A DNA stretch of 64,000 nucleotides, from positions 201,295-265,294 of the forward strand of contig NMRB01000815.1 in NCBI GenBank assembly GCA_002633025.1, in the 5' to 3' direction. Positions 43,301 to 58,300 of this stretch are shown here, in pieces. This DNA is from Notospermus geniculatus (lineage: Eukaryota; Nemertea; Pilidiophora; Heteronemertea; Lineidae). The position numbers and the translations under genes are program-made. The number at the start of each line of letters is the position of its first letter. Positions within the stretch are counted from its first letter, which is position 1. The notes beneath the pieces are model-generated. The model had not been told where the DNA came from and did no database searches. It saw only the letters and a program-made list of their open reading frames with translations.

Positions 43301-46300
43301 TTTGAGACGAACCTCCTTTGTGGCTACGCGGATACGAATTGACCGGATGGTTGCCATGAACATAAGCTATTGATAGTGCACGAACCGTTACAGTTACATA
43401 TCCCTTGCTCACTTACGATGTCGAACAATAAGGAATATTGGCGCTTACTAACGTTGTTGATGAAGTCGCAGAGAGTAGACCCAATCGAGAAAATTGTAAC
43501 ATTTATAAATCAATGCTAAAAATGGCAATAATGAATAGCCTAGATAGCAGATATTTATTTATTTCATACCTGTCAATAAGGACCTTTGATGAGGTCTAAT
43601 AGTAACATATTTTATTATAACATCTGCTGTGTAAGGTATAAAGGATGAAGGCAAAATGCATGTCGTAGGTTTTTTCAATCCCGATCTTCACCTGACAACC
43701 CCCTTTCGTCGAAAAACTCCCTTTTTCTGGCAACCAAACATGCTGTTAAGTTCTTCCTTGTAAAATGGTAACGTGCAGCCGTAGATAATGAAGTTAAAAG
43801 CGAAATTACATAAACCAATGACATCAAAAAATCCTGCAATGTGAATAATGAGGTTAAGTAATGCTTGGTCGGATTTTGAAAAGGAGTACACAACGTACGA
43901 CAGCCAAATGGCAGCACGTGGCGCCATCAGAATTACATATGCAGAAGAAATTAGGAGAAGATTGAACAAAACCTTCATGTCTTGCTTGTCATCTTTTGTC
44001 ATCTCAGCTCGCTTACGAGAACCACGGAAAATTCCGACTAAAATGAAGCAATTAGCCACCAGTATGGTGACACAAGGGATGTAGAAATACAGTCCCCAAT
44101 CCACTTGCTGCATAGCTATCTGCATTATTACATTACCTACATAAAAACACAGGACAATACCATAAGCGAAGTACACATCTACTAAGATGGGACGATAAAG
44201 AATTATCACCGCTACCACCAGAAACATGATTCCGATGGTGAATGAACGTTTCCTTGTCGTGATATTGGATCTCTTTAGTGGAAACCAAACAACAACGGCC
44301 CTTTCCACCGAATACGCTGCGATCAACCATGCTGACATCGTACCAGATATCATGAGGAAGTAGTTAGATATTTTGCAAGCGAATGTTGACAATGTCAATA
44401 TATCTACTGGCGTGTAGCCGATGATGAACTGTAGGCCTTGCCGAGGCCATACTAGGACTAGCGTAGCAATGATATAGGCAGTATCCGAAACAGCTAAGCA
44501 ACTCAAATACTGAATGCTAGCATCCTGTCTCTTCCTAGTTCGTACGAACACAGCTAAAGAAAGGCCATTTCCAAGAAGCCCAGTACATGCAATGATGATC
44601 GTCATATAGCCTTGAAAAAATGCCAACACCTTATCCAGCCGAGCCAATGACGTCATCACCCTTGTCAGGCCCTTGCCGATTTCGTCGGTGGTAGCAATTC
44701 CCACCATTGTGCATTACACCAGTCTCCAGTGTAGCACTGCGAAATGGAAAACCTTCTGAGACGCGCCTCACTTCGTGGTTTGAGATACGAATTCGGAGGA
44801 TGGGTGCCGTGAACATTTCTAGCTATCGAAACTGAAGTAGTCGATACAGTGATACATCTTTGGAGCCTTTGTCTCGTGTTGTGTGTTGGACACCTCGTCC
44901 TTTGAAGTGAAAGAATTGCATTGACGCATTGTTATGCTGTTGATGAAAATAGCATGACACAACAACTGAGAATCATCTAAGGTTTATAAATCAGCGCTAT
45001 AAGTAGCTATCATTAAAATGTACAAAGGATATTCAATCTATTATCGAACATATTCTGTAGCCTACAAGTAGATGGAAGATCCAGTCCTTTGATACCGACG
45101 ATAGCACGGGCCCGTATTCTAGATGCCTCCTGAACTCTAACGTCCACCTAAAGCTTTTGTATTCTGCCCTGCAAACAATAGCTAAAGGTAAACCTTAGAG
45201 TTAAGGAAGCTTCTAGAATATGGCCTTTGGACTTTTTGGTATACTTATGTAGGTTGGAAACAAAATGAATGCGACTATTTAGTGCTGATTTCTGGCACTC
45301 GGACCAAGACCACTTTACCTCAAAATAAATAACAATTGTGCTGACCATACATGTACATTTTCAAAGGGTTTGTCTAAAAACTCCCTTTTTCTGGCAACCA
45401 AACATAGTCTGAAGTTCTTCCTTGTAAAATGGTAATGTGCAGCCATAGATAATGAAGTTAGATGCGAAATTACACAGAGTAATGGCGTCACAAAACCCTG
45501 CAATGTGAAAAATGAGGTCAAGAAGTGCTTGGTCGGAGTCTGTATATGAGAATATAAGGTACGACAGCCAGGTGACAGCGCTTGGCGTCATTAGAGTGAC
45601 GTATGCAAAAGAAATGAAAAGAAGACTGAACAAAACCTTCATGTCCTGCTTGTCGTCTTTTGACATCTCAGCTCGCTTACGAGAACCACGGAAAATTCCA
45701 ACTAAAATGAAGCAATTAGCAACCAGTATGGTGACACAAGGGATGTAGAAATACATTGCCCAATCCACTTGCTGCATGGCTATCCTCACTATGACATTGC
45801 CCGCATATAAACAGAGGACAACACCATGATCAGCGGAGTAGACATCTACTAAGATGGGACGATAAAGATTTGTCACCAATGCCACCAGAAATATGATTCC
45901 GATGGTGAATGAACGTTTCCTAGTCGTAATATTGGATCTCTTAAGCGGAAGCCATACAACAACGGCCCTTTCTACCGAATACGCTGCGATCAGCCACCCT
46001 GATATCGTGCCGGATATCAAGAGGACGTAGTAAGATATTTTGCAACTGAATGTTGACAGTGTCAATATATCTACTGGCATGTAGCCGGTAATGAACTGTA
46101 GGCCTTGCCGAGGCCATGTTAGGACTAGCGTAGCAATGATATAGGCGGTATCCCAAACAGCTAAGCAACTCAAATACTGAATGCTGGCATCCTGTCTCTT
46201 CCTAGTTCGTATGAACACAGCTAAAGAAAGGCCATTTCCAAGAAGCCCAGTACATGCAATGATGATCGTCATATAGCCCTGAAAAAATGCCAACACCTTA

Positions 46301-49300
46301 TCCAGCTGAGCCAATGACGTCGTCACCCTTGTCGGGCCATTGCCGATTTCGTCGGTGGTAGTAATTCCCACCATTTTGCACTACAGTTGTCTCCAGTGTA
46401 GCACTCCGAAATAGAAAACCTTCTGAGACGCGCCTCACTTCGTGGTTTGAGATATGAATTCGCAGGATTGTTGCCATGAACATTTAGCTATCGAAACTAA
46501 AGCAGTCGTTGCAGTGATACATCTTTGGACCCTTGTGTCGTGTTGTGTGTTGGACATCTCGTCCTTTGAAGTAAAGGAATTGCATTGACGCATAGTTACG
46601 CTGTTGATAAAAATAGTATGACACAACAACTGAGAATTATCTAAGTATAAATCAGTACTATAAGTAGCTATTATTAAAATATACGTGCATAAAGGATATC
46701 CAATCTATCATCGAACAACTACTTGCAGATGGAAGATTCGCTCCTTTGATACCGATGATAACATGGGCCCGTAGAAGCCTCCTATAATGCTAAGTTCCCA
46801 CTGCCGTGCGGTCCGTATCACATCTTGAGGGCAATTGTGACAATCGTGTTGATCGTAGAAAATTTTTGAACCGTTCAAAACTTTTCTGCGATCAATACGA
46901 TTGCCGCGACTGACCTCAGGATCTGTAGGACCACCACGATTATTCCACGATTTCAATCGTGGTGTTATTGGTGATAGTGGGAACACAGCATAAACTGTCC
47001 AAAACTTTCCTGCGATCAACACGATTGACCTCAAGATCTGATAAGATCACCACGATTCCTCCACGATTAAGACCACGATTTCAATCGTCGGGCGATTCGT
47101 CCACTTTAAGATTTTGTATTCTGCCCTGCAAACAATAACTAAAGATAAACCTTAGAGTTAAGGAAGCTATTAAAATACGGCATCTGGACTTTTTGGTACA
47201 CATTATGAGGCTTGGTCCATACCTTTTTTGTTACACGTAGGGTGTATATAACCATGATTAACTGGAGTCCGTCCTTACCCGCTTTGCATGCGCTTTGTGA
47301 AACTGTATATATGTTACTTTTTATGGCAAAGAGCCAATCCTAGGCTCACGACGCCGTTATGATGATGATGATGAGAGAAAATGAATGCGGCTATTTGCTG
47401 ATTTCTGGCACTCGGAACAAGACCACTTTACCTCAAAACAGAACAAAAAGTTGTGCCGACCAATCATTTTTAAAGGGTTTGTCTAAAAACTCCCTTCTGG
47501 CAACCAAACATAGTGTGAAGTTCTTCCTTGTAAAATGGTAATGTGCAGCCATAGATAATGAAGTTAGATGCGAAATTACACAGATTAATGACGTCACAAA
47601 ACCCTGCAATGTGAAAAATGAGGTCAAGAAGTGCTTGGTCGGAGTCTGTATATGAGAATATAAGGTACGACAGCCAGGTGACAGCGCTTGGCGTCATTAG
47701 AGTGACGTATGCAAAAGAAATGAAAAGAAGACTGAACAAAACCTTCATATCTTGCTTGTCGTCTTTTGACATCTCAGCTCGCTTACGAGAACCACGGAAA
47801 ATTCCAACTAAAATGAAGCAATTAGCAACCAGTATGGTGATACAAGGGATGTAAAAATACATTCCCCAGTCCACTTGCTGCACGGCTATCCTCATTGTGA
47901 CATTGCCTACATAAAAACAGAGGACGATATCATGATCAGCGGAGTAAACATCTACTAAGATGGGACGATAAAGAATTATCACCGCTGCCACCAGAAATAT
48001 GATTCCGATGGTGAATGAACGTTTCCTAGTCGTGATATTGGATCTTTTAAGCGGAAACCAAACAACAACGGCCCTTTCCACCGAATACGCTGCGATCAGC
48101 CACCCTGATATCGTGCCGGATATCAAGAGGACGTAGTAAGATATTTTGCAACCGAATGTTGAGAATGTCAATATATCTACTGGCGTGTAGCCGGTAATGA
48201 ACTGTAGGCCTTGCCGAGGCCATGTTAGGACCAGCGTAGCAATGATATAGGCGGTATCCGAAACAGCTAAACAACTCAAATACTGAATGCTAGCATCCTG
48301 TCTTTTCCTAGTTCGTATGAACACAGCTAAAGAAAGGCCATTTCCAAGAAGCCCAGTACATGCAATGATGATCGTCATATAGCCCTGAAAAAATGCCAAC
48401 ACCTTATCCAGCCGAGCCAATGACGTCATCACCCTTGTCNNNNNNNNNNNNNNNNNNNNNNNNNNNNNNNNNNNNNNNNNNNNNNNNNNNNNNNNNNNNN
48501 NNNNNNNNNNNNNNNNNNNNNNNNNNNNNNNNNNNNNNNNNNNNNNNNNNNNNNNNNNNNNNNNNNNNNNNNNNNNNNNNNNNNNNNNNNNNNNNNNNNN
48601 NNNNNNNNNNNNNNNNNNNNNNNNNNNNNNNNNNNNNNNNNNNNNNNNNNNNNNNNNNNNNNNNNNNNNNNNNNNNNNNNNNNNNNNNNNNNNNNNNNNN
48701 NNNNNNNNNNNNNNNNNNNNNNNNNNNNNNNNNNNNNNNNNNNNNNNNNNNNNNNNNNNNNNNNNNNNNNNNNNNNNNNNNNNNNNNNNNNNNNNNNNNN
48801 NNNNNNNNNNNNNNNNNNNNNNNNNNNNNNNNNNNNNNNNNNNNNNNNNNNNNNNNNNNNNNNNNNNNNNNNNNNNNNNNNNNNNNNNNNNNNNNNNNNN
48901 NNNNNNNNNNNNNNNNNNNNNNNGTCGGATAGGAGGAAACCGGTGCTATTGTCCGAAAAAGCCCTAGATGGACATTGCTTCCTTCCTGCACCCTTCACCT
49001 GCACATTTTTCTTCATTCACGCCAGGCATCATGGGACATCACCATAAACCAATATCCAATCAAATTCGGCCTCATCAAGATGGTTACCATGGTAACATGC
49101 ATCTCAAACTCAAGAAAAAAATTTAAAAGACCTCCCGCCCTCCTCAGACAATTGAGAGTCGAAGGATGTTAACCAACTATTTCATTTACATGGCCTTAAA
49201 ACACGGGAGCCAATCAGGGTCATCCTTTCAAAGTTACCCAGAATTCCGAGTTCGCACAAAAGCGGAAGTCACATCGAACATAAATGTAATTTTAGCGCAT

Positions 49301-52300
49301 GCATGGATGTGACATCGGACATGAATGTGAACTTTTACCATACGCACATGTTACGTTTTGATTACCCACAATTCCGAGTTCGCATGAAACCGGAAGTAGC
49401 ATCGAACATAAATGTAATTTTAGCCCATGCATAGATGTAACATCGAACATGAATATGAACTTTATCGCATGCACACATTAAGTTTTATCGAACATAAATG
49501 TGTATGTCCCATGCAAATATACACTTCCAACATAAATATGTTTGGTATCGAATTTTGCAACGGATATCATGCCATACGCTGCCACCAGAAATATTATTCC
49601 GATGGTGAATGAACGTTTCCTTGTCGTGATATTGGATCTTTTAAGCGGAAACCATACAACAACGGCCCTTTCTACCGAATACGCTGCGATCAGCCACCCG
49701 GACATCGTGCCGGATATCAAGAGGACGTAGTAAGATATTTTGCAACTGAATGTTGACAGTGTCAATATATCTACTGGCGTGTAGCCGGTAATGAACTGTA
49801 GGCCTTGCCGAGGCCATGTTAGGACTAGCGTAGCAATGATATAGGCAGTATCCGAAACAGCTAAACAACTCAAATACTGAATGCTAGCATCCTGTCTCTT
49901 CCTAGTTCGTATGAACACAGCTAAAGAAAGGCCATTTCCAAGAAGCCCAGTACATGCAATGATGATCGTCATATAGCCTTGAAAAAATGCCAACACCTTA
50001 TCCAGCCGAGCCAATGACGTCATCACCCTTGTCGGGCCATTGCCGATTTCGTCCGTGGTAGTAATTCCCACCATTGTGCATTACACCAGTCTCCAGTGTA
50101 GCACTGCGAAATGGAAAACCTTCTGAGACGCGCCTCACTTCTTGGTTTGAGATATGAATTCGCAGGGTGGCTGCCATGAACATTTAGCGAAACTGAACCC
50201 TTGTGTCGTGGTGTGTGTTGGACATCTCCTCCTTTGAAGTAAAGGAATTGCATTGACGCATTGTTATGCTGTTGATGAAAATAGCATGACACAACAACTG
50301 AGAATCATCTAAGGTTTATAAATCAGCGCTATAAGTAGCTATCATTAATTTAGATGAAGGATATTCAGTCTATTATCGAACAACTGTACATGTAGATTTA
50401 AGATTCAGTCCTTTGATACCGATGATAACATGGGCCCGTATTCAACAGGGTGGGCCAGAGAAAGTGTCCCTCGAACAATAGCATTTTTATTGTTTCCCTA
50501 TTGTTTGAGGGACACTTTCTCTGGCCCACCCTGTAGAAGCCTCCTCAACTCCAAGGTCCACTTAAAAGCTTTTGTATTCTGTTCTTCAAAGAATAGCTAG
50601 GTAAACCTTAGAGTTAAGGAAGCTTCTAGAATACGGCCTCTGACTTTTTGGACAGGTATACATTATGAGGCTTGGTCTATAGCTTATATTGTTACATGTA
50701 GGGTGGAGACAAAATGAATCTGGCTATTTAGTGCTGATTTCTGGCACTCGGAGCAAGACCACTACCTCAAAACATAAAAAAAGTTGTGCTGACCAATCAT
50801 TTTTGGAGGGTTTGTCTGAAAACTCCCTTTTTCTGGCAACCAAACATAGTTTTAAGTTCTTCCTTGTAAAATGGTAATGTGCAGCCGTAGATAATGAAGT
50901 TAGATGCGAAATTACATAAACTGATGACGTCACAAAACCCTGCAATGTGTATAATGAGGTCAAGTAATGCTTGGTCGGAATTTGTATTTGCGTATATAAC
51001 GTACGACAGCCAAGTGACAGCGCTTGGCGTCATTAGAGTAACGTATGCAAAAGAAATGAAAAGAAGACTGAACAAAACCTTCATATCTTGCTTGTCGTCT
51101 TTTGACATCTCAGCTCGCTTACGAGAACCGCGGAAAATTCCAACTAAAATGAAGCAATTAGCCACCAGTATGGTGATACAAGGGATGTAAAAATACAGTC
51201 CCCAGTCGATTTGTTGTATCACTAACTGCATTACAGCATTAACTACATAATTACAGAGGAACATACCATAAGCGAAGTACACATCAGATAAGATAGGCTG
51301 ATAAAGAACCATCGCAGCACATATCAGAAATAAGGTTCCAATGGCGTACGAACGTTTTTTCTTTGTGATATTTGCTCTCTTTAGCGGAAACCAAACAACA
51401 ACGGCTCTTTCCACCGAATACGCTGCTATCAGCCATGCTGACATGGCGCCTGATATCATCATGATGAAACTCGATATCTTGCAAGCGAATGTTGAAATTG
51501 TCAAGATATCCACTGGCGTGTGGTCGGTGATGAACTGTAGGCCTTGCCGAGGCCATACTAGGACTAGATTGGCAACAATATAGGCAGTATCCGAAATAGC
51601 CAAACAACTTAGATATTGTACACTGGCGTCCTCTCTCTTTCTAGTTCGTATAAACACAACTAACGAAAGGCCGTTACCCAAAAGTCCTGTAGATGCTATG
51701 ATGATCGTTATAAAACTCTGAAAGAATGCCAACACTTTGTCCTGCTGTGCCAGTGAAGTCATCACCCTGGTCAGGCCGTTGTCAGGTTCTTCCGTGCTAG
51801 TGATTTTCACCATTGTGTATGTCCAGGCTCCAGTGTAGCATCATCCGAGAATTTCAGGTCATTTACGGTCGTGCCCCTCCCTGACATGAACGAGTAAAAC
51901 AATGCGAGGAGGGGAGCGGTTTTGAAGACCCTGGGTGCGAGGATGGTGTAGGATAGGCTACCCGGTAGGAAACCTTCAGAGACGCGCCTCCTTTGTGACT
52001 AAGATACGGATTTGTAGGATGGCTGCCGTAAGCATCCAGCTGCCAGTATTGAATTAGTTATTGCAGTGATTTATCCATGTACTACCCTGTAGCTGTCTGC
52101 ACGTGTTGACCAATGTGTCTCGATTAAACAAACAAATGGTCCTTAGATGTGTTGTTGAGGAAGCACACGAATGCAGTTATTAAGAAACGTAATATTTATA
52201 GCAATGCTATAAAAGACGATCATGAATATAGCCTCGATTAACGATGTTCAATATAACATCAATTAAACAACATGTAAATTGCAGATATTCAGACATAATA

Positions 52301-55300
52301 CTTGATAACAAGTAATAAGGACTTTCGCCGAGGTCTAGTAGGTTCCATATTACACGTATCAAGTATGAGTCTGTCTAAAAATGTCACTTTTTTCTTCGGC
52401 AGCAAAACATACTGTTCAGTTCTGCCTTATAAAATGGCAGTGTGCAACCATAGATAATGAAGTTGAACGCGAAGTTGCACAGGCCGATGACATCGCAAAA
52501 ACCGGCGATTTTGATAAGAAGGTCAATAAATGAGGGGTCAGGGTTCATACTTGAGTATATAACGTACAACAGCCAGAGGGCGGCGTTGGGGGTCATGAGA
52601 ATTATGTATGTGAAAGAAATAAGCAGTAGATTCAACAAGATCTTCATGTCTTGCCTGTCGTCTTTTGACATCTCAGCTCGCTTTTGAGAACCACGGAAGA
52701 TTCCAATCAGAATGAAGAAATTTGCAACCAGCATGATGACACAAGGGATGTAGAAAAACAGTCCCCAGTCAACTTCTAGTAGAGCTAATTGCATTGTGAC
52801 ATTACCTATGTAGTAGCAAAGGACCATTCCATATCCGAAGTACACATCTACCAAGATAGGACGATGGACAGTTGTCGCAGCGGACATCAGAAATACGATT
52901 CCGATGGCCAAAAAACGTTTCTTTGTTGTGATATTGGCTCTCTTTAGCGGAAACCAAACAACAATGGCTCTTTCCACGGAATACGCTGCGATCAGCCATG
53001 CTGACATGAAGCTCGATATCATGAGAATGTAGTTAGATATTTTGCAAGAGAACGTCGAAATAGTCATGATATCAACTGGCGTGTAGTCGACGATGAACTG
53101 TAGGCCTTGTCGGGGCCATACTGTGACCAACGTAGCAACAATATAGGCGGTATCGGAAGCGGCCAAGCAACTCAAGTAATGAATACTAGCATCCTGTTTC
53201 CTTCTTGTTCGTATGAACACAACTAAAGAAAGGCCGTTACCCAAAAGTCCAGCAGATGCAATGATGATCGTCATATAGCCCTGAAAGAATGCCAAGACCT
53301 TATCCAGATGTGCCAATGTTAATGAGGTCATCACCCTTGTCAGGCCATTGTCGGCTTCGTCCGTGGTAGGGGTTCTTACCATTGTGCAAGTCAGGGTAAA
53401 CCAGTCGCCAGCATCATTGCTGATGTGATAGGAATTCTGAGACCCGCCTCATTTGTGGCTCAGATACGTCGGATATGCGAGATGGCTGCCATGAAAATTT
53501 AGCCATCAACACTGAAGGGGCCGTTACAGTAATACTTGCATCTTCTCATGTCGAGCAACTGGATCTAAATAAAGGAACACATTGATGGCGCTTTGTTATG
53601 TTGTTGATGAAAACCCAAGGACACGATAATCAGGAAATATTTATAAATCAATGTTATAAATGGCTATCACGAAGATAGATTTACGACGTTCAACAATATT
53701 GTTATTAATATACATGTACATGTATCATATCATCATTCCTAAAATGGCAGATATTCAGTAATATCAAAAATAGATAAGGGAGCTATCGACTTTTTGGTGT
53801 ACATTATGGGCCTCCTCCAATGCTTTGAAATGTTACATGTGCCCTGAAGACTACATGTAGCTATCTGAAACACACGAAAAAAATGTCCTTCGTATGTTTT
53901 GTCATATGCCGATCTTTCCAAGAAACCCTTGCACCAACTTACATTTCAAGTATTTCAACAACACCGTTTATGGAACCTTATTCACGAAGATCTCGTAAAC
54001 TATTGTCCATTTGGGGGGGGGATCTACTGTTCACTATCAGCCTGACAAAAGACCTGCTTGCCCATAACGTTACGGGTGCTTTGTGAATAAGGTCCCTGAA
54101 CATTTGTTTCATTTTCAGGAAAACTGGTCAGACTTGAACACCCACGACCGTCGGCCTGTCTCCAGGGAGATGCTCCTGGTTGCCTTACAGAACGTCCAGT
54201 CCCTCTTGGTCCGTGCAGCACCATCAGCAACCTCGATAAGCTTTGCTAGTCTGAAGAGAGTCAGCCTTGATTATGCTGTTCCAGGGGAGAATATGACTGG
54301 ACCCAATGCAACTGGGGTAGAAATGTGCAAATGCCCTCCGCAGTATGAAGGGTCGTCTTGTCAGGTAGGCATAAGTGAGAAGACAAAGTATAAATTTCTT
54401 GCCAACAAAATTTCTTTCTTCGCCATATCATGTTGTACCTGCTACATTTCGCCGTGTTGTTTTCATTTAAGGACCCAGCTGAAGGGTACTACAGAGAAAA
54501 GGGTGACGATTTCTTGAAGGACCCAGACCCAAAGAACTTGATTGGTGATGCAAAGGCATGCAATTGTAACAATCACTCATCTGTTTGTGACAAAGAAAAC
54601 GGGAGATGTTTTGTAAGTCGATATTTTGGCCAGTGTCTTCCGTTCCAGCAAATATTTCCCACCAAATAAAAATCAAAATTACTATTACTAACCTACATGT
54701 ATTTCTCGACCGTAGCCAGTTACTATACTGGTGATGTTTCGGTCAGTTAAACAGTGTCTGCCTGTCCGTCTGTTATGCAGAATTGCTCCAACAACACTGA
54801 AGGTGACAAGTGTGATGTCTGTGAGGTTGGTTACTATGGCAATGCTACCCTCGGTCCAGGATCATGCAGGAGGTGCAAATGTCCACTTGTCAATCCAAAA
54901 AACAAGTACGTATTTCTTCTACCGTTGTTGTTGCTCGCACAGTTTTGTGCGTTTGGAGTCCAAGAAATTCGTGGATCTCATCCTGTTAGTAGATGAAAAC
55001 CAGGATCGTTGTTTCTAACTACGAATGTTTCAGCTAGGAGAAGTTTCCTCCACCAAACAAGTTGTTTCTAACTACGAATGTTTCAGCTAGGAGAAGTTTC
55101 CTCCACCAAATAAGTTGTTTACCAAGATTTTCCTTTAAAGCTTCAGCCCTAGATGCATTGCTACCAATCCCAAACCCAAACCAGGAAATTACATCTGCAC
55201 AGATTGTCCGCCAGGTTATATTGGTGATAAGTGTGAGAGGTAAGTTTGGCTTTCTACCCTTCCCTACCTTCCCCATCGAGCTCTGCCTCATCAAACCAAG

Positions 55301-58300
55301 TCGCATTCGTTGACGTCTTGCTTACCGCATTTGCTTCGAACATTAATTAGCAATCTTTTAATCCAAAGACCTTCTAAAAATGCTTTCTCACGAATTCAAA
55401 TGCCCCATGGCCAGTAGTTTACTGATTGATGAGTGGAGACTGTGAAAGGAAAATTGCTTTATGATTCTGTAACAGCGATGCCTTTCAGTTGAATGACATC
55501 CAAATTCAGAATCTTCTTTGGTTTTTCTTTTCTAAAAGCTGACAATCCGAATCGTTAATTTACCTTTCTAGATGCGGTGCAGGCTTCTACGGTGAACCAA
55601 CAAAACTTGGCAGTTTCTGTCGGCCGTGTAACTGTAATGACGTGGGCTCGTTTAACGACACATGCGATAGCACAGGGCAGTGTCCATGTAAGGGAGGAAT
55701 TACTGGGAAGATGTGTGACAAGTGCGAACCAAGATTTGCTGTGGTTGCTGGGACCTGCAAATGTAAGTTTTGTAACCTCATTGGAGGGACTTAGAAAGAT
55801 TCTGCTCTCAAAGGTTTGTCGATTTCAGGCCATGTAAGGTGGTTGATTGACAACATTTGTCGTTTGTTTACAAACAAAATTCTCCAGAATGAGCCCATTC
55901 CAGATTTCTTGAAATAGGGTACAAATGTACTTGGGGGGGGGGCATGGGGACAGTGCCCTATACATTGATTTGTTGATGTGGATAACTCCCTTTGGCTTTG
56001 TTTGGCCCTTTGGCAGTGTTTGGCCTGTAGAATAGACTCTTTGAGATCTGAAACTTAATCCGCCTCTCTTTCGTCAATGGTTCTATCGTTCTTGTCGATT
56101 ATCTGTACATTCACTGTTATTCTTGTTCCTAGCCTGTGACAAGGGATGCACCAGGGATCTTATGGAGACATTGGATGAGATGGAGACACAGTCGGCAAAG
56201 ATGGATGTTACTGCAGCCTCAGTGGTGCCATGGCAACGACTGTACACTATTGAAAATGCCACTAAATACCTAAAGGTGAAACATTACATTCAAAACGCGT
56301 GGACTCTTCTCTTTGGCAAAATTTACATTCCGTGTATCTAATCAGTTTCACCGTACTTACCATTCGCTAAACCGGATTTAGAGATATATAAAAATATTTG
56401 CTGTATTTCAGGATAAACATGAGAAGGCTCGGCTTGATGCCATAAACACGTTGCGACAGGACGAAGTTCCAGCTAGAAAAATGGTGGCAGATTCCCGAAT
56501 GAAGGTAAGACCAATGAATAGACCAGATTTCTCCATCTCTCTTTTTCCATCCATGTCAGAGGTAAGCAAAACACATTCATTCTTCCTTTTATTCGTTATG
56601 ACATTAGAAAGATTGTAATTTTTACGAACCTTCTTTCAGATAAGAGATACAAAGTCCAAAAGCAATGCTTCACGAACAACAGCACGAGAACTAAAAAACA
56701 AGGCGGTCGATCTCTTGGTGATGAATAACAACATTCATAGAGATGTGAAAGGTAAATTATGACGTAATCAACACTGCTACATGTATAACACATTGAAATA
56801 TTACAGTAACTGCACTTTACTTTTCATTGTTGTCCATTCCTTTGCCCATAAACCAACGATGGCATTTGGACCACAAAGGAAAGATGATGTTTTCTTCTTG
56901 GCACAAACGATCGATGTGAGGAGTTTGAGTCACCATTTTGCTTTTATTTTATTTGGTAAAAACGTCTTTGTTGCAGATTTTGTTACGAAGGTCCATGACC
57001 AGTTGACAAACAAGACAAAGTTCTTGTCTGATGACCGAATGTCAAAACTGATCAACAGAGCCGAGGGAATTCTCCGATCTATTAAGAAGAGGGACGTTTC
57101 TCGACCAGAAAGGAAGGCAAACAAAGAGAAGAAGTAAGATTTCTAGTTCTAGTAATAGATCGACTTCGTTTCAAGGAATCAGGGACCTTATTCACGAAGC
57201 TGTCGTAATTTTACGGAGTGTGTAACTATTGTTCAGTTGCGGGAAAGCTATTGTTAACTCTCAGCCTGACAAAGGATTTGTGTGCCCTTAAAGTTACGTG
57301 GCTTTGTGAAGAAAATCCCTGGAGCCGTATGCACAAAACATCTTAAGTGAAAAATTTCCCTTATCTATTGTTTGGTAAAATAGATTAAGGGAAATTTTTC
57401 ACTTAAGATGTTTTGTGCATACGGCCCCTGGTCAATAAGTATCGATCATGTAAGAGTTTGTGGTAACCATTACGTCATGCAGGTTGTGATGAAACCTTCC
57501 CAAATGGGCCATAAGGGTAATAACATGTCTACTTCTCAGGGCAGCTATGGACCTGCTGAATAAAGTGAAGGACTTTCTCAATCCACCTACCAAACACAAC
57601 CTGACTGAACTTTATGACCGGTTGAAGATGCTAAAAGCAAAATTGACAGATCTTCCAAAGTACATTAATGAGTCGATGGTGCAGTCAAAGACAGCCAAGG
57701 AACTGAATAAAAAGAATAAAAGGATGTTGGATATCTTAGAGGTATGTTAATCATGATTTGATGATGTAGGTGATCATTTTTTCGTTCGGTAACATTGGAA
57801 TCAACCGTAACGGTCAGTCGTAATGGTCACCAGTTCCAATGGGGAACTTCTCAGTGAAGGACGCCATCCTAGTGGTCAATGCAAAACCGTCATCATATTA
57901 TGTCGTACATTGTTTCACTGTCATTTCTAGGGACAAAATCAAGATATCATGAACATGTTCGAGGAAGTGGATATGACGATAGAGAAGGCCATGAAAACTG
58001 ACAAGATTACCTCCACTCTGTGTAAAAAAACAGTCCCATCTAATATGGAGGTAAGAGACGGAACAGCCTTTTCATTTGTATTGTTTCGCTGGAGTTGTTT
58101 GGGGAAGGGTTTAGTCTGATAATGTTCTGGAATTGATTGGTCATTTAGAAATCCCCAGAGAGGATTACATATTACTATTATGTGGTGCGAAAGGCGAATA
58201 AAATTGTCATCAATTATTCAATTGGCAAAGAGGATGGTACTGAACGTCACCATCTATCGTTTTTTGCAGATGTTTGAAATGGAGAAGACCGAACTAGCTG

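Noticed and set aside
48393-49016. Open frames of about 180-195 residues spanning the N gap
   Set aside because: They consist almost entirely of unknown residues.
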